DNA of 64,000 bases from Acidimicrobiia bacterium. GTDB taxonomy: Bacteria > Actinomycetota > Acidimicrobiia > Acidimicrobiales > CAIXPF01. Numbering within the stretch: the stretch's first letter is position 1; every line of letters starts with the position of its first letter. Below are positions 16,736 through 24,940 of the stretch, piece by piece. The position numbers were made by a program, and so were the translations under genes. The DNA is taken from assembly GCA_947476745.1 (NCBI GenBank), contig CANJRG010000005.1, positions 118,350 through 182,349 of the forward strand. The letters run 5' to 3'. The notes below the pieces were generated by a model. That model did no database searches. It was given only the letters and a program-made list of their open reading frames with translations, and was not told where the DNA came from.

Positions 16736-17983
16736 ATGACCTATGACGTGCTCGTGGTCGGTGCCGGACCCGCCGGCGCCTCGACGTCCTACTGGCTCGC
16801 CCAAGCGGGACACCGGGTGCTCACCGTCGAGAAGTCGACCTTCCCGCGGGACAAAACCTGCGGCGACGGGCTGACGCCTCGAGCCGTCCACGAGTTGCAG
16901 GGCATGGGCCTGGGCGACGTACTGGCCGGCTACCACCGCTTCGACGGCCTCCGAGCCACCGGGCACGGTCGGAGCCTCGAGCTGCAGTGGCCCTCGCACG
17001 GCACGTTCCCGCCCTACGGGTACGTGGTACGACGCTGCGACCTCGACGCCTTCGTGGCCGACCATGCCGTCGGCGCGGGTGTCGAGCTGCGCCAGGCCAC
17101 CACCGCAGTCGCTCCGCTCCACGAGGACGGACGCGTCGTGGGGGCCACCCTCAAGCGGGAGGACGGCAGCTACGAGGAGGTCCGGTCCCGCTTCGTGGTT
17201 ATCGCCGAAGGGGCCAAGACGACCTTCGGACGCGAGCTCGGTACCGTGCAGAACCGTGGGTATCCGCAGGGTATGGCCCTGCGTGGTTACTTTCGCTCGC
17301 CGCTCCACGACGACCCGTGGATCGAGTCCGCGCTCGACCTCCGTGATCGTGAGGGACATTCGCTGCCGGGCTACGGCTGGATCTTCCCGGTCGGCAACGG
17401 CACGATCAACGTTGGGGTCGGCCTGTTGTCGACCTTCAAGCACTACAAGCAGATCAACACCACGCACCTGCTCAACGAATACGTGGCCACCGCCCCGTCG
17501 TACTGGGGCATCTCGGCCGAGACCGCCGTCGGGCGCGCCACCGGCGGGCGACTTCCCATGGGGGGCTCGGTGGGCCCGAAGGCCGGGCCGGGCTGGCTGC
17601 TGGCCGGCGACTCGGCGGGCACGGTCAACCCCTTCAATGGCGAGGGCATCGACTACGCCTACGAAACCGGCCGGATGGCTGCCGAGGTCATCAGCGAGGC
17701 CATCCGCCTGAACGATCCGGCGCTGTTGAGCCGGTACCCGGCGATGCTCGACGCGGAGTACGGCCGTTACTTCAAGGTCGCCCGGCTCTTCGCCAAGGTC
17801 ATCGGCCGTCCGGCGCTGATGCGCGAGCTGACCCGGGTCGGCCTGCACTCCCGGCCCCTTATGGAATGGGTGCTGCGGATCATGGCCAACCTGCTGCGGC
17901 CCGACGAGCTCGGCCCGGCCGAAGCGGCCTACAAGGCGGTGGCGGCGCTTTCCCGGGTCGTCCCCGAGCGCCACGCCGCCTGA
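16736..17983 (+). CDS. Geranylgeranyl reductase family FAD protein (possible menaquinone reductase)
   Basis: A 415-residue flavoprotein. The N-terminal dinucleotide fold is VLVVGAGPAGASTSYWLAQAGH; the family motif PRDKTCGDGLTPRAV follows, and the second FAD motif is AGDSAGTVNPFNGEGIDYAYETG. Proteins of this family reduce isoprenoid double bonds in archaeal lipids, chlorophyll or menaquinone. Given its place beside complex III and complex I genes, reduction of the menaquinone tail (MenJ-like) is likely, by inference. It starts 70 bases after the cytochrome c gene in the same direction and is followed by a terminator hairpin. Confidence 0.85.
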   Translation: MTYDVLVVGAGPAGASTSYWLAQAGHRVLTVEKSTFPRDKTCGDGLTPRAVHELQGMGLGDVLAGYHRFDGLRATGHGRSLELQWPSHGTFPPYGYVVRRCDLDAFVADHAVGAGVELRQATTAVAPLHEDGRVVGATLKREDGSYEEVRSRFVVIAEGAKTTFGRELGTVQNRGYPQGMALRGYFRSPLHDDPWIESALDLRDREGHSLPGYGWIFPVGNGTINVGVGLLSTFKHYKQINTTHLLNEYVATAPSYWGISAETAVGRATGGRLPMGGSVGPKAGPGWLLAGDSAGTVNPFNGEGIDYAYETGRMAAEVISEAIRLNDPALLSRYPAMLDAEYGRYFKVARLFAKVIGRPALMRELTRVGLHSRPLMEWVLRIMANLLRPDELGPAEAAYKAVAALSRVVPERHAA

Positions 17984-18080
17984 GCCGACCCCGTCACCAG
18001 CGGCGCGACCACCGTCACCGCGGTCACCGTCAACTCGTGCGCCCACGTTACGGGCGCCGACGTCACCGGAACCGACTGCG

Positions 18081-18105
18081 CCCTCGGACCCGTGGGGTCC
18101 GAGGG
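18081..18105. terminator. Bidirectional hairpin between convergent genes
   Basis: An 11-bp perfect stem (CCCTCGGACCC with its complement) and a 3-base loop lies between the stop of the flavoprotein gene and the stop of the cupin gene, which converge here. No T-run is needed in a GC-rich genome. Symmetry lets it serve both strands. Confidence 0.75.
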
Positions 18106-18114
18106 GCAACCGGA

Positions 18115-18576
18115 TCAGGGGTGCAGGTCGTCCACCCAGGGCACGTGCTCGGGATCCTCGACGACGTCGAGCTGGAGGTTCACGACCACCGGCTCCTGAC
18201 CGCTGCGTACCAACACGCAGGACAGCTCCGCATCCGGTGCGGCGTTGATCTCCTGGTGGGGCACGTAGGGCGGCACGAAGATGAAATCACCCGGCCCGGC
18301 CTCGGCGGTGTACTCCAGCTGCTCGCCCCAGCGCATCCGGGCCTTGCCGCTCACGACGTAGATGACGCTCTCGACCGCACCGTGGTGGTGGGCACCGGTA
18401 CGGGCGTCGGGGTGGATGACCACCGTACCCGCCCAGAGCTTCTCGGCACCCGCGCTGGCATGGGTGATGGCAGCCGCCCGGTTCATACCCGGTGTCTGCG
18501 CGGTGTTGGTGTCGAGCGCCGACGACGGAATCACCTTGATCCCGTCGTCGCGCCAGTCACGTCTCGCTTCACTCAT
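18115..18576 (-). CDS. Cupin-domain protein
   Basis: A 153-residue single-cupin protein. Motif 1 is visible as HPDARTGAHHHGAVESVIYVVSG, with clustered histidines and glutamate as metal ligands, and motif 2 as GDFIFVPPYVPHQEINA with proline and histidine. The family includes dioxygenases, isomerases and sugar epimerases, so the substrate is unknown. It is the downstream gene of a pair with the zinc alcohol dehydrogenase (15-base gap), which suggests a shared substrate pathway. It lacks the HTH domain of cupin regulators. Confidence 0.85.
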   Translation of the reverse strand: MSEARRDWRDDGIKVIPSSALDTNTAQTPGMNRAAAITHASAGAEKLWAGTVVIHPDARTGAHHHGAVESVIYVVSGKARMRWGEQLEYTAEAGPGDFIFVPPYVPHQEINAAPDAELSCVLVRSGQEPVVVNLQLDVVEDPEHVPWVDDLHP

Positions 18577-18591
18577 CGTCGAAGAGCCAGC

Positions 18592-19683
18592 TCAGTCGAA
18601 GGTGATGACGGTACGGGTTGTCTGGCGGTTACGCATCAGGTCGTAGCCGTGGTTGATCTCATCGAGCTTGATGCGGTGGGACACCATCTCGTCGAGCATC
18701 AGCTTGCCGTCGAGGTACAGGTCGATGAAGCGTGGCATGTCGAGGCGGAACTGGTTCGAGCCCATCATCGAGCCCTTGAAGGTCTTCTCGCCCATGAACA
18801 CCTCGTGGGCCGGCAGCTCGAAGTTCGTGCCCATCGGGGCCATACCGATGATGGTGGCGACGCCACGCGGGCGCAGCATGCGGAACGCCTGCTCGCCGGT
18901 CTGCTTGCTACCGATGGCCTCGAAGGCGAAGTCGACTCCGCCGCCGGTGAGCTCCTTCACCTGCTCCACAGGGTCGCCCTCGGTGGCGTTGACGACGTGG
19001 GTCGCGCCCAACTGGCGGGCGACATCGAGCTTGGGGGCGGTCACGTCGATGGCGATGATCTTCGAGGCACCCGCGATGCGAGCTCCCTGGATGGCCGACA
19101 GACCGATACCGCCGGCGCCGATCACCGCGACCTCCGAGCCGGGCTCCACACGGGCGGTACGGAACACCGCACCGAGGCCGGTGGTCACCCCGCAGCCGAT
19201 GAGCGACGCCCGGTCGAGGGGCATCTCCTCGCGGATCTTCACCACGGCGTTCTCGTGCACCAGCATCATCTCGGCGAAGGCACCGAGGCGGGCGAACTGG
19301 GCCAGCGCCTCGCCCTTAGCGTTGTTCAGGCGGGATGCCCCGCCGCGCGGACGGGACACCGCACCGGGGTTCTCGCAGATCGAGAGGTGACCGGCCAGGC
19401 AGTAGCGGCACTTACCGCAGAAAACCGAGAGGCAGGAGATGACATGGTCGCCCGGCTTGACGTAGGTGACGTCCTCGCCGACGGCCTCGACCACACCCGC
19501 AGCCTCGTGGCCCATGACCGCCGGCAGCTTGGTCTGCCACAGGCCATCCATGAAGTGCAGGTCGGAGTGGCACAGGCCGGAAGCCACCACCCGCATCAGC
19601 ACCTCGTTGGCCGCCGGCTTGTCGATCGAGACCTCCTCGATCTCCAGTTCGCCGGGAATCTGGTTCAGAACTGCTGCTCGCAC
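18592..19683 (-). CDS. Zinc-dependent alcohol dehydrogenase (MDR superfamily)
   Basis: A 363-residue protein when started at GTG 19683 (VRAAVLNQIPGELEIEEV), the usual MDR length. Catalytic zinc ligands appear in SGLCHSDLH, MGHEAAG and IGCGVTTGLG; the structural zinc site is CGKCRYCLAGHLSIC with four cysteines. The Rossmann motif is VAVIGAGGIGLSAIQGARIAG. It resembles class III and NDMA-dependent alcohol dehydrogenases of actinobacteria, which oxidise alcohols or thiol adducts; the exact substrate is not decided by sequence. A longer frame to 19800 adds cysteine-rich residues without similarity and was rejected. The downstream cupin is probably co-transcribed. Confidence 0.9.
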   Translation of the reverse strand: MRAAVLNQIPGELEIEEVSIDKPAANEVLMRVVASGLCHSDLHFMDGLWQTKLPAVMGHEAAGVVEAVGEDVTYVKPGDHVISCLSVFCGKCRYCLAGHLSICENPGAVSRPRGGASRLNNAKGEALAQFARLGAFAEMMLVHENAVVKIREEMPLDRASLIGCGVTTGLGAVFRTARVEPGSEVAVIGAGGIGLSAIQGARIAGASKIIAIDVTAPKLDVARQLGATHVVNATEGDPVEQVKELTGGGVDFAFEAIGSKQTGEQAFRMLRPRGVATIIGMAPMGTNFELPAHEVFMGEKTFKGSMMGSNQFRLDMPRFIDLYLDGKLMLDEMVSHRIKLDEINHGYDLMRNRQTTRTVITFD

Positions 19684-19834
19684 GGGTCTCTCCCACTCGG
19701 CCGGGGCTACGTTCACACCGACCGTAGCGCCCCGGTAGCGGGTCCCGCATGACCGGCAACGGGGAGCCGTGCACCTCCCCGCCTTGCGGACCAGCGACAT
19801 CAGCTACCCCGCAACGTCGTCCGGCCGATGCTCC

Positions 19835-19882
19835 GTCAGGCGTCGTGCCCGTCAGGCGTCGTGCCCGTCAGGCGTCGTGCCC
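19835..19882. repeat. Three tandem copies of a 16-bp repeat
   Basis: The unit GTCAGGCGTCGTGCCC is repeated exactly three times and then decays. It lies in the gap between the hemL stop (19899) and the alcohol dehydrogenase start, just beyond the hemL 3' end. Perfect identity suggests recent expansion. Confidence 0.9.
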
Positions 19883-19898
19883 GTCGGCATCGTGTCGG

Positions 19899-21179
19899 TC
19901 AGGCCTCGCCGGACATGGCGACGACCTCGGCCGCAGCCTCGGCGGCGAGAGCCACGGTCTCGTCGACGATGGCGTCGTGGTGGGCCAGACTCGGGAAGAG
20001 CGCCTCGTAGGGCCCGGGGGCCAGGGCCACTCCACGACGCAACATCGCATGGAAGAACGCTGCGTAGCGACCGTTGCCGGCCGCAGCCTGCGCATCGTCG
20101 AAGGAACGCACGGGTGCCTCGGCGAAGAACAAGCCGACCAGCGGCCCGACCCGCGGCACCTGCACGGCCAGGCCGGCACCACCGATGGCCTGGGCGAGCC
20201 CGTCGGCAAGGCGGGTGGCAATCCGGTCGAGTTCACGGTAGGCGTCGCGGTCGAGCTGCTCGAGGGCGGCGAGACCGGCCGCGGTGGCCAGCGGGTTCCC
20301 TGACAACGTGCCCGCCTGGTACACCGGTCCCAGCGGTGCGAGGTGGCTCATGACCTCGCTCGAGCCGGCGAACGCGCCGACCGGCAGGCCCCCACCGATG
20401 ACCTTGCCGAAGCACCACAGATCGGGCCGGACCCCCGACCACTCCTCTGCGCCGCCGTAGGCGAGACGGAACCCGGTGATGACCTCGTCGAAACACAGCA
20501 GCACGCCGTGCTCGTCGCAGGCCCTGCGCAGGGCGGCGAGGAACCCGGGCTCGGGCTCGACCAGACCCATGTTCGCCGCGACGGGCTCGACCACCACGAC
20601 CGCGGTGTCCTCGTCGAGGTCCGGCAGGACGTTGAACGGAGCCACGACGGTGTCGGCGACCGCAGCATCGGGCACGCCGGCCGAGCCGGACAGGCCCTGG
20701 TTGGCCACGCCGCTGCCCCCGGCGGCGAGCAACGAATCGCTGTGGCCGTGATAGTGGCCGGCGAACTTCACGATCTTGCGGCGACCGGTGGCGCCGCGGG
20801 CCAGCCGCAGGGCGGACATGACGGCTTCGGTACCGGAGGAGACCAACCGAACCTGCTCGACCCCGTCGATCCGGCCGACGATGGCCTCGGCCAGCAGCAC
20901 CTCGCGCTCGGTCGGCGCACCGTAGGTGGTGCCCTGCGGGGCCGCGGCGACGATGGCCCCGATGACCGCCGGGTGGGCATGGCCCAGAATCGAGGCCCCA
21001 TAGCTCTGCACGTAGTCGATGTAGCGGCGGCCCTCGACGTCGGTCACGTAGGCGCCCTCGGCCGAGGCGACGAAGTACGGGGTGCCGCCCACCGAGCGGA
21101 ACGAGCGCACCGGCGAGTTGACCCCGCCGGGCACGACCCGCTTGGCCCGCTCGAACCACTCGGCATTGGTGGCGGTCAC
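19899..21179 (-). CDS. hemL: Glutamate-1-semialdehyde 2,1-aminomutase
   Basis: A 426-residue PLP enzyme that converts glutamate-1-semialdehyde to 5-aminolevulinate, the second step of the C5 heme pathway. Signatures are VPGGVNSPVRSFRSVGGTP, KFAGHYHGHSDSLL and the PLP-lysine motif CFGKVIGGGLPVGAFAG. GTG at 21179 overlaps the hemB stop (GTGA). It is the last gene of the rex-hem operon. The first-position ATG would fall two codons later in the frame, so the GTG is favoured by the overlap. Confidence 0.95.
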   Translation of the reverse strand: MTATNAEWFERAKRVVPGGVNSPVRSFRSVGGTPYFVASAEGAYVTDVEGRRYIDYVQSYGASILGHAHPAVIGAIVAAAPQGTTYGAPTEREVLLAEAIVGRIDGVEQVRLVSSGTEAVMSALRLARGATGRRKIVKFAGHYHGHSDSLLAAGGSGVANQGLSGSAGVPDAAVADTVVAPFNVLPDLDEDTAVVVVEPVAANMGLVEPEPGFLAALRRACDEHGVLLCFDEVITGFRLAYGGAEEWSGVRPDLWCFGKVIGGGLPVGAFAGSSEVMSHLAPLGPVYQAGTLSGNPLATAAGLAALEQLDRDAYRELDRIATRLADGLAQAIGGAGLAVQVPRVGPLVGLFFAEAPVRSFDDAQAAAGNGRYAAFFHAMLRRGVALAPGPYEALFPSLAHHDAIVDETVALAAEAAAEVVAMSGEA

Positions 21180-22153
21180 AGCGCCTCCGCGACGTCGCGG
21201 GCGAGGTAGGTCAGGATCAGGTCGGCACCGGCCCGCTTGATGGCCGTGAGGTGCTCGAGCGCCACTGCGTCGCCGTCGATCCAGCCCCGCTCGGCCGCAG
21301 CCTTGATCATGGCGTACTCACCGGACACGTGATAGGCGGCCAGCGGCACGTCGACCTCCGCCCGGGCCCGGCTGATGATGTCGAGATAGGCCAGCGCCGG
21401 CTTCACCATGACCAGGTCGGCACCCTCGGCGAGATCGAAGCGGATCTCCTCGAGCGCCTCGCGGGCATTGCGGTAGTCCTGCTGGTACCCCTTGCGGTCG
21501 CCACCGCCCTCGATGGTGACGTCGACGGCGTCACGGAACGGGCCGTAGAGCGCCGAGGCGTACTTCGCGGCATAGGCCATGACGGCGACCTCGTCGAACC
21601 CCTCGTCGTCGAGGGCCTCGCGGATGGCCAGCACCTGGCCGTCCATCATCCCGCTGGGGGCGACGATCGAGGCGCCAGCCTCGGCCTGGGCCACGGCCAC
21701 CTGGCCGTACAGCTCGATCGTGGCGTCGTTGTCGGGCTGTCCCCGCTCATCGAGTACGCCGCAGTGCCCGTGCGACGTGTACTCGTCGAGGCACAGGTCG
21801 GCCATCAGCACCAGGTCGTCACCCACGTCGTCGCGCAGATCGCGCAGGGCGACCTGGACGATGCCGTCGCTGGCCCAGGCCTGACTCCCCTCCGGGTCCT
21901 TGTGTGCCGGGATACCGAAGAGGATCACGGCGCTGATCCCCATCGAGCGCAGCTCGGCCACCTCCTGACGCAACGAGGCGCGGGAGTGCTGCATCACGCC
22001 TGGCAGGGACACGATCGGCTCCGGCCGGTCGATGCCCTCCCGCACGAACAACGGCGCAATCAGATCGTCGACGCCGAGACGGGTCTCGGCCACGAGCCGA
22101 CGGAGGGCGGGCGTGCGTCGCAGCCGACGCAGACGGCGTTGAGGGAAGGTCAC
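21176..22153 (-). CDS. hemB: Delta-aminolevulinic acid dehydratase (porphobilinogen synthase)
   Basis: A 325-residue enzyme that condenses two 5-aminolevulinates to porphobilinogen. Schiff-base lysines are in MAYAAKYASALYGPFRDAV and DLVMVKPALAYLD. The metal-site loop reads DLCLDEYTSHGHCG, with Cys-Asp-Cys instead of three cysteines as in the classic zinc form; this mixed site occurs in actinobacterial enzymes. The C-terminus is normal. Gene order is hemD, HAD-like, hemB, hemL, with 93 bases before it. Confidence 0.95.
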   Translation of the reverse strand: MTFPQRRLRRLRRTPALRRLVAETRLGVDDLIAPLFVREGIDRPEPIVSLPGVMQHSRASLRQEVAELRSMGISAVILFGIPAHKDPEGSQAWASDGIVQVALRDLRDDVGDDLVLMADLCLDEYTSHGHCGVLDERGQPDNDATIELYGQVAVAQAEAGASIVAPSGMMDGQVLAIREALDDEGFDEVAVMAYAAKYASALYGPFRDAVDVTIEGGGDRKGYQQDYRNAREALEEIRFDLAEGADLVMVKPALAYLDIISRARAEVDVPLAAYHVSGEYAMIKAAAERGWIDGDAVALEHLTAIKRAGADLILTYLARDVAEAL

Positions 22154-22246
22154 GGTGCCGATCGTACTGCCGGGGCGACCGTTGGTCCCGAGCGGCCGGG
22201 CCCGGACCGGGCCCCACCGACCACCGTCGGGGACCGGTCGGTCGGG

Positions 22247-22897
22247 TTAGAACAGGGCGGTCAGACGGGCCAGATCGATCTCCGCCAGGCTGTCGACCAC
22301 GAGGTGGGCGTGGCCGAGATCAAGGTAGCGGGTCAGACGGTTGGGCACCGCCACCGAACGCATCCCGGCAGCGTTCGCCGCCGTGACCCCGTTGGCCGAG
22401 TCCTCCAGGGCCACCGCGCTGGCCGGATCGACCCCCAACCCGGCGCAGGCCGCGAGGTACAGTTCGGGCGACGGTTTCGCCTCGGCCACGTCATCGCGGC
22501 AGCGGGTGAACGCGAAGCGCGACAGCAGACCGAGATCCTCGAGGTGGGGTTCGACCCAGCTCCGGGGCGAGCTCGACGCCACCGCCAAGCCCACGCCGGC
22601 AGCGGCGGCCGCGTCGATGAGGGCCACGACCCCGGGCAGGACGATCAAGGGGTCGCGCAGGCGCCGGGATCGTTCCCGCCGCTGTACCTCAAGGTCCTCC
22701 CGGTCGAGACCCCGGCCGACTCCAACCTCGAGCTCAGAAACCCAGTCGACATCCCAGCTCGAACCGATGACGTGCACCCACCGCTCGGGTGCGAAGTTCA
22801 GCCCGTGCTCCTCGAAGATGTCAGCGATCGCCCGGTACTCGGGCCACTCGGTGTCCACGATCAGCCCGTCGAAGTCGAACACCACCGCATCCAGCAC
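22247..22897 (-). CDS. HAD-superfamily hydrolase inside the hem operon
   Basis: A 216-residue beta-phosphoglucomutase-like HAD phosphatase. Motif I is VVFDFDGLIVDTE, motif II lies in VASSSPRSW, and motif III/IV in KPSPELYLAACAGLG and ALEDSANGVTAANAAGM. The cap domain is of the C1 helical type between motif I and II. Start GTG at 22897. It sits between hemD and hemB on the same strand, so it is co-transcribed with heme genes, but no role of such a phosphatase in heme synthesis is established. Its substrate cannot be named. Confidence 0.88.
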   Translation of the reverse strand: MLDAVVFDFDGLIVDTEWPEYRAIADIFEEHGLNFAPERWVHVIGSSWDVDWVSELEVGVGRGLDREDLEVQRRERSRRLRDPLIVLPGVVALIDAAAAAGVGLAVASSSPRSWVEPHLEDLGLLSRFAFTRCRDDVAEAKPSPELYLAACAGLGVDPASAVALEDSANGVTAANAAGMRSVAVPNRLTRYLDLGHAHLVVDSLAEIDLARLTALF

Positions 22898-22938
22898 GGC
22901 ATCCAGGCTATCGACGCCGACGCCGACGCTCCGGGCCC

Positions 22939-24042
22939 TCAGCGACCAGCCCAGGCCAGCACTGCGTCGAGCAGGCCCGTCACGTCGTACCGCTCGGCGA
23001 CGACATCTGCCCGCAGGCCTGCTGCGACCAGGGCGGCGGCGGTCACCGGCCCGATGGCGAACAGCGTCGGACCCTCCGACGGCGCGTGGCGCAGCCGGTC
23101 CGCACCCACCCGGGCGACGAACTGCTGCACCGTGGACGGCGAGCTGAACAGCACGGCATCGGCGGCGGCGGCCGCGGTGCTGACGTCGTCGGGCACCGTC
23201 GCGGCCACGGTCCGATAGGCCGGAACCACCTCGACCTTCCAGCCTGCGGCGCGCAACCCCTCGGGCAGTACGTCGCGGGCCACCTCCGCCCGAACCAGCA
23301 GCACCCGCCCAGCCCCGCCGTGCGGCGGTGGCGGGAAGGCCGCGAGCAGGCCCTCGGCGACGAAGGTGGCCGGGACCAGGTCGGGGGGAAGATGCCCCGC
23401 GGCCAACACCGATGCCGTCGCCGGGCCGATGGCGGCCACACCCACCCCGGCCAGGGTCCGGACATCGGCGACGACGTCGAGCAGCGCGGCGGCACCGTTG
23501 GCCGAGGTGACGACGACCCAGTCGTAGGTTCCCACCTGCTGCAAGGCGGCGGACAGCCCCGCCCCACCATCGAGCGGCGAATCGATGGCGATGGTGGGCA
23601 TCTCGACGACCTGCGCGCCCCAGCGTCGTAGCGGGTCGCTCAGCGAGGCCTGCTGACCCGCCGGTCGGGTCACCACGATGACGGACCCCAGCAGCGGCCG
23701 ACGTTCGGCGGTCCGGCTCCCCAAGGCGGATCGAGCGGCATCGGCGACGGAACGATCCGGCCCGGGGACGAGGTCAAAGGGCCGTTCCAGGGCGTCGAGC
23801 ACGCCACGCTCGCCGAGCGAGTCGGCCACACCATCACCGTGATAGAGCCGCACGACGACCTCGCCAGTCGGCCACAATGCCGGTTCGGCCGGCTCGTTGA
23901 GCGACGCGGCTGGTGCGAGGGTCCGGGCCAACGGCCACAAGGACCGATCGGCCAACACGACAACGGCCTCGCCGAGCAGTTCGGCACCACGGCGCGTCAC
24001 CAGGTCGGGGTCGCCCGGACCGGCACCGACCAACCACAGCAC
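22939..24042 (-). CDS. hemD: Uroporphyrinogen-III synthase with a shortened CobA-like N-terminal domain
   Basis: A 367-residue fusion. Residues 1-115 resemble the first half of uroporphyrinogen methyltransferase: LVGAGPGDPDLVTRRGAELL, VVVLADRS, VVRLYHGDGVADSLGERG and FDLVPGPDRSVADAA match its order. The second methylase half is missing and the whole region is under half the usual size. From about residue 117 (LLGSVIVVTRPAGQQ) the uroporphyrinogen-III synthase domain runs to the end, with VVVTSANGAAALLD and VLFSSPSTVQQF. Start GTG at 24042 lies 4 bases after hemC. The HemD domain should make uroporphyrinogen III; the methylase part is probably inactive. Confidence 0.88.
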   Translation of the reverse strand: MLWLVGAGPGDPDLVTRRGAELLGEAVVVLADRSLWPLARTLAPAASLNEPAEPALWPTGEVVVRLYHGDGVADSLGERGVLDALERPFDLVPGPDRSVADAARSALGSRTAERRPLLGSVIVVTRPAGQQASLSDPLRRWGAQVVEMPTIAIDSPLDGGAGLSAALQQVGTYDWVVVTSANGAAALLDVVADVRTLAGVGVAAIGPATASVLAAGHLPPDLVPATFVAEGLLAAFPPPPHGGAGRVLLVRAEVARDVLPEGLRAAGWKVEVVPAYRTVAATVPDDVSTAAAAADAVLFSSPSTVQQFVARVGADRLRHAPSEGPTLFAIGPVTAAALVAAGLRADVVAERYDVTGLLDAVLAWAGR

Positions 24043-24046
24043 GGGC

Positions 24047-24937
24047 TCAGCCCTCCAGCAATGATCGTCCGCCCTGGTCGAGCAGGTGCTCGGCCACCGA
24101 GCGACCGACCTCGCAGGCATTGGCGGCCTGTCGCTCGGCCCGCAGCACGACGTGCCCGTCGAGCGAGCCGATCAGCCCCCGGACCAATACCTCGCCATCC
24201 TCGGCGGCGGTGGCATAGGCCCCGGCGGGCAGGTTGCAGTCGCCCCCCAGAGTGGCCAGGAAGGCCCGTTCGGCATCGAAGCAGCGGCGGCTGAGCGGAT
24301 CCTCGAGGTCGGCGAGCACCCCGGCCACCTCTCCGTCATCGGCCCGGCACTCCACGGCCAGACTGCCCTGGGCGACCTGCGGCAACATGACCGCGGGCTC
24401 GAGGATCTCGGCGGCGCGTCCGGTCAGCCCGAGCCACCCGAGCGCCGCGGCCGCCACGACGATGGCGTCGTGCTCGGTGGCCTTGTCCAGGCGCGTCCCG
24501 ATGTTGCCCCGCAGTCCGGCGAAGGTCAGATCGGGACGCAGCCAGGCAAGTTGGGTACGGCGACGGATCGAGCCGGTCGCCACCCGAGCCCCCGGTGGCA
24601 GATCGGCCAACCGGCAACCCACCAGGGCGTCACGGGGGTCGCGCCGGATCGGCACTGCGGCAATCGCTAGCCCGTCGGGGGTCTGCGACGGCAGGTCCTT
24701 GCCGGAGTGCACCGCGATGTCGGCCTGACCCGACAGCACGGCGAGTTGCACCTCCTTGGCGAACACCCCCTTGCCGCCGAGCTCCCAGATCGGGGTGGTC
24801 TTGTCGAGATCGCCCGTGGTGTCGGTAGGGACCAGCCGGGTCTCGAGCCCCGGGTGCAGGGCCCGCAGACGGTCGGCCACCCAGGTCGTCTGTGCCAGGG
24901 CCTGAGCCGACGAGCGCGTGGCGATACGGATCAGCAC
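24047..24937 (-). CDS. hemC: Porphobilinogen deaminase (hydroxymethylbilane synthase)
   Basis: A 296-residue enzyme that polymerises four porphobilinogens on a dipyrromethane cofactor. The cofactor cysteine lies in LGGDCNLPAGAYA. Substrate-binding motifs include KGVFAKEVQLAVLSG, AVHSGKDLPSQTPDG and ATGSIRRRTQLAWLRPDL. Start GTG at 24937 follows the hemA stop by 3 bases. The operon order hemA-hemC-hemD is the standard actinobacterial one. Confidence 0.95.
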   Translation of the reverse strand: MLIRIATRSSAQALAQTTWVADRLRALHPGLETRLVPTDTTGDLDKTTPIWELGGKGVFAKEVQLAVLSGQADIAVHSGKDLPSQTPDGLAIAAVPIRRDPRDALVGCRLADLPPGARVATGSIRRRTQLAWLRPDLTFAGLRGNIGTRLDKATEHDAIVVAAAALGWLGLTGRAAEILEPAVMLPQVAQGSLAVECRADDGEVAGVLADLEDPLSRRCFDAERAFLATLGGDCNLPAGAYATAAEDGEVLVRGLIGSLDGHVVLRAERQAANACEVGRSVAEHLLDQGGRSLLEG

Positions 24938-24940
24938 GGC

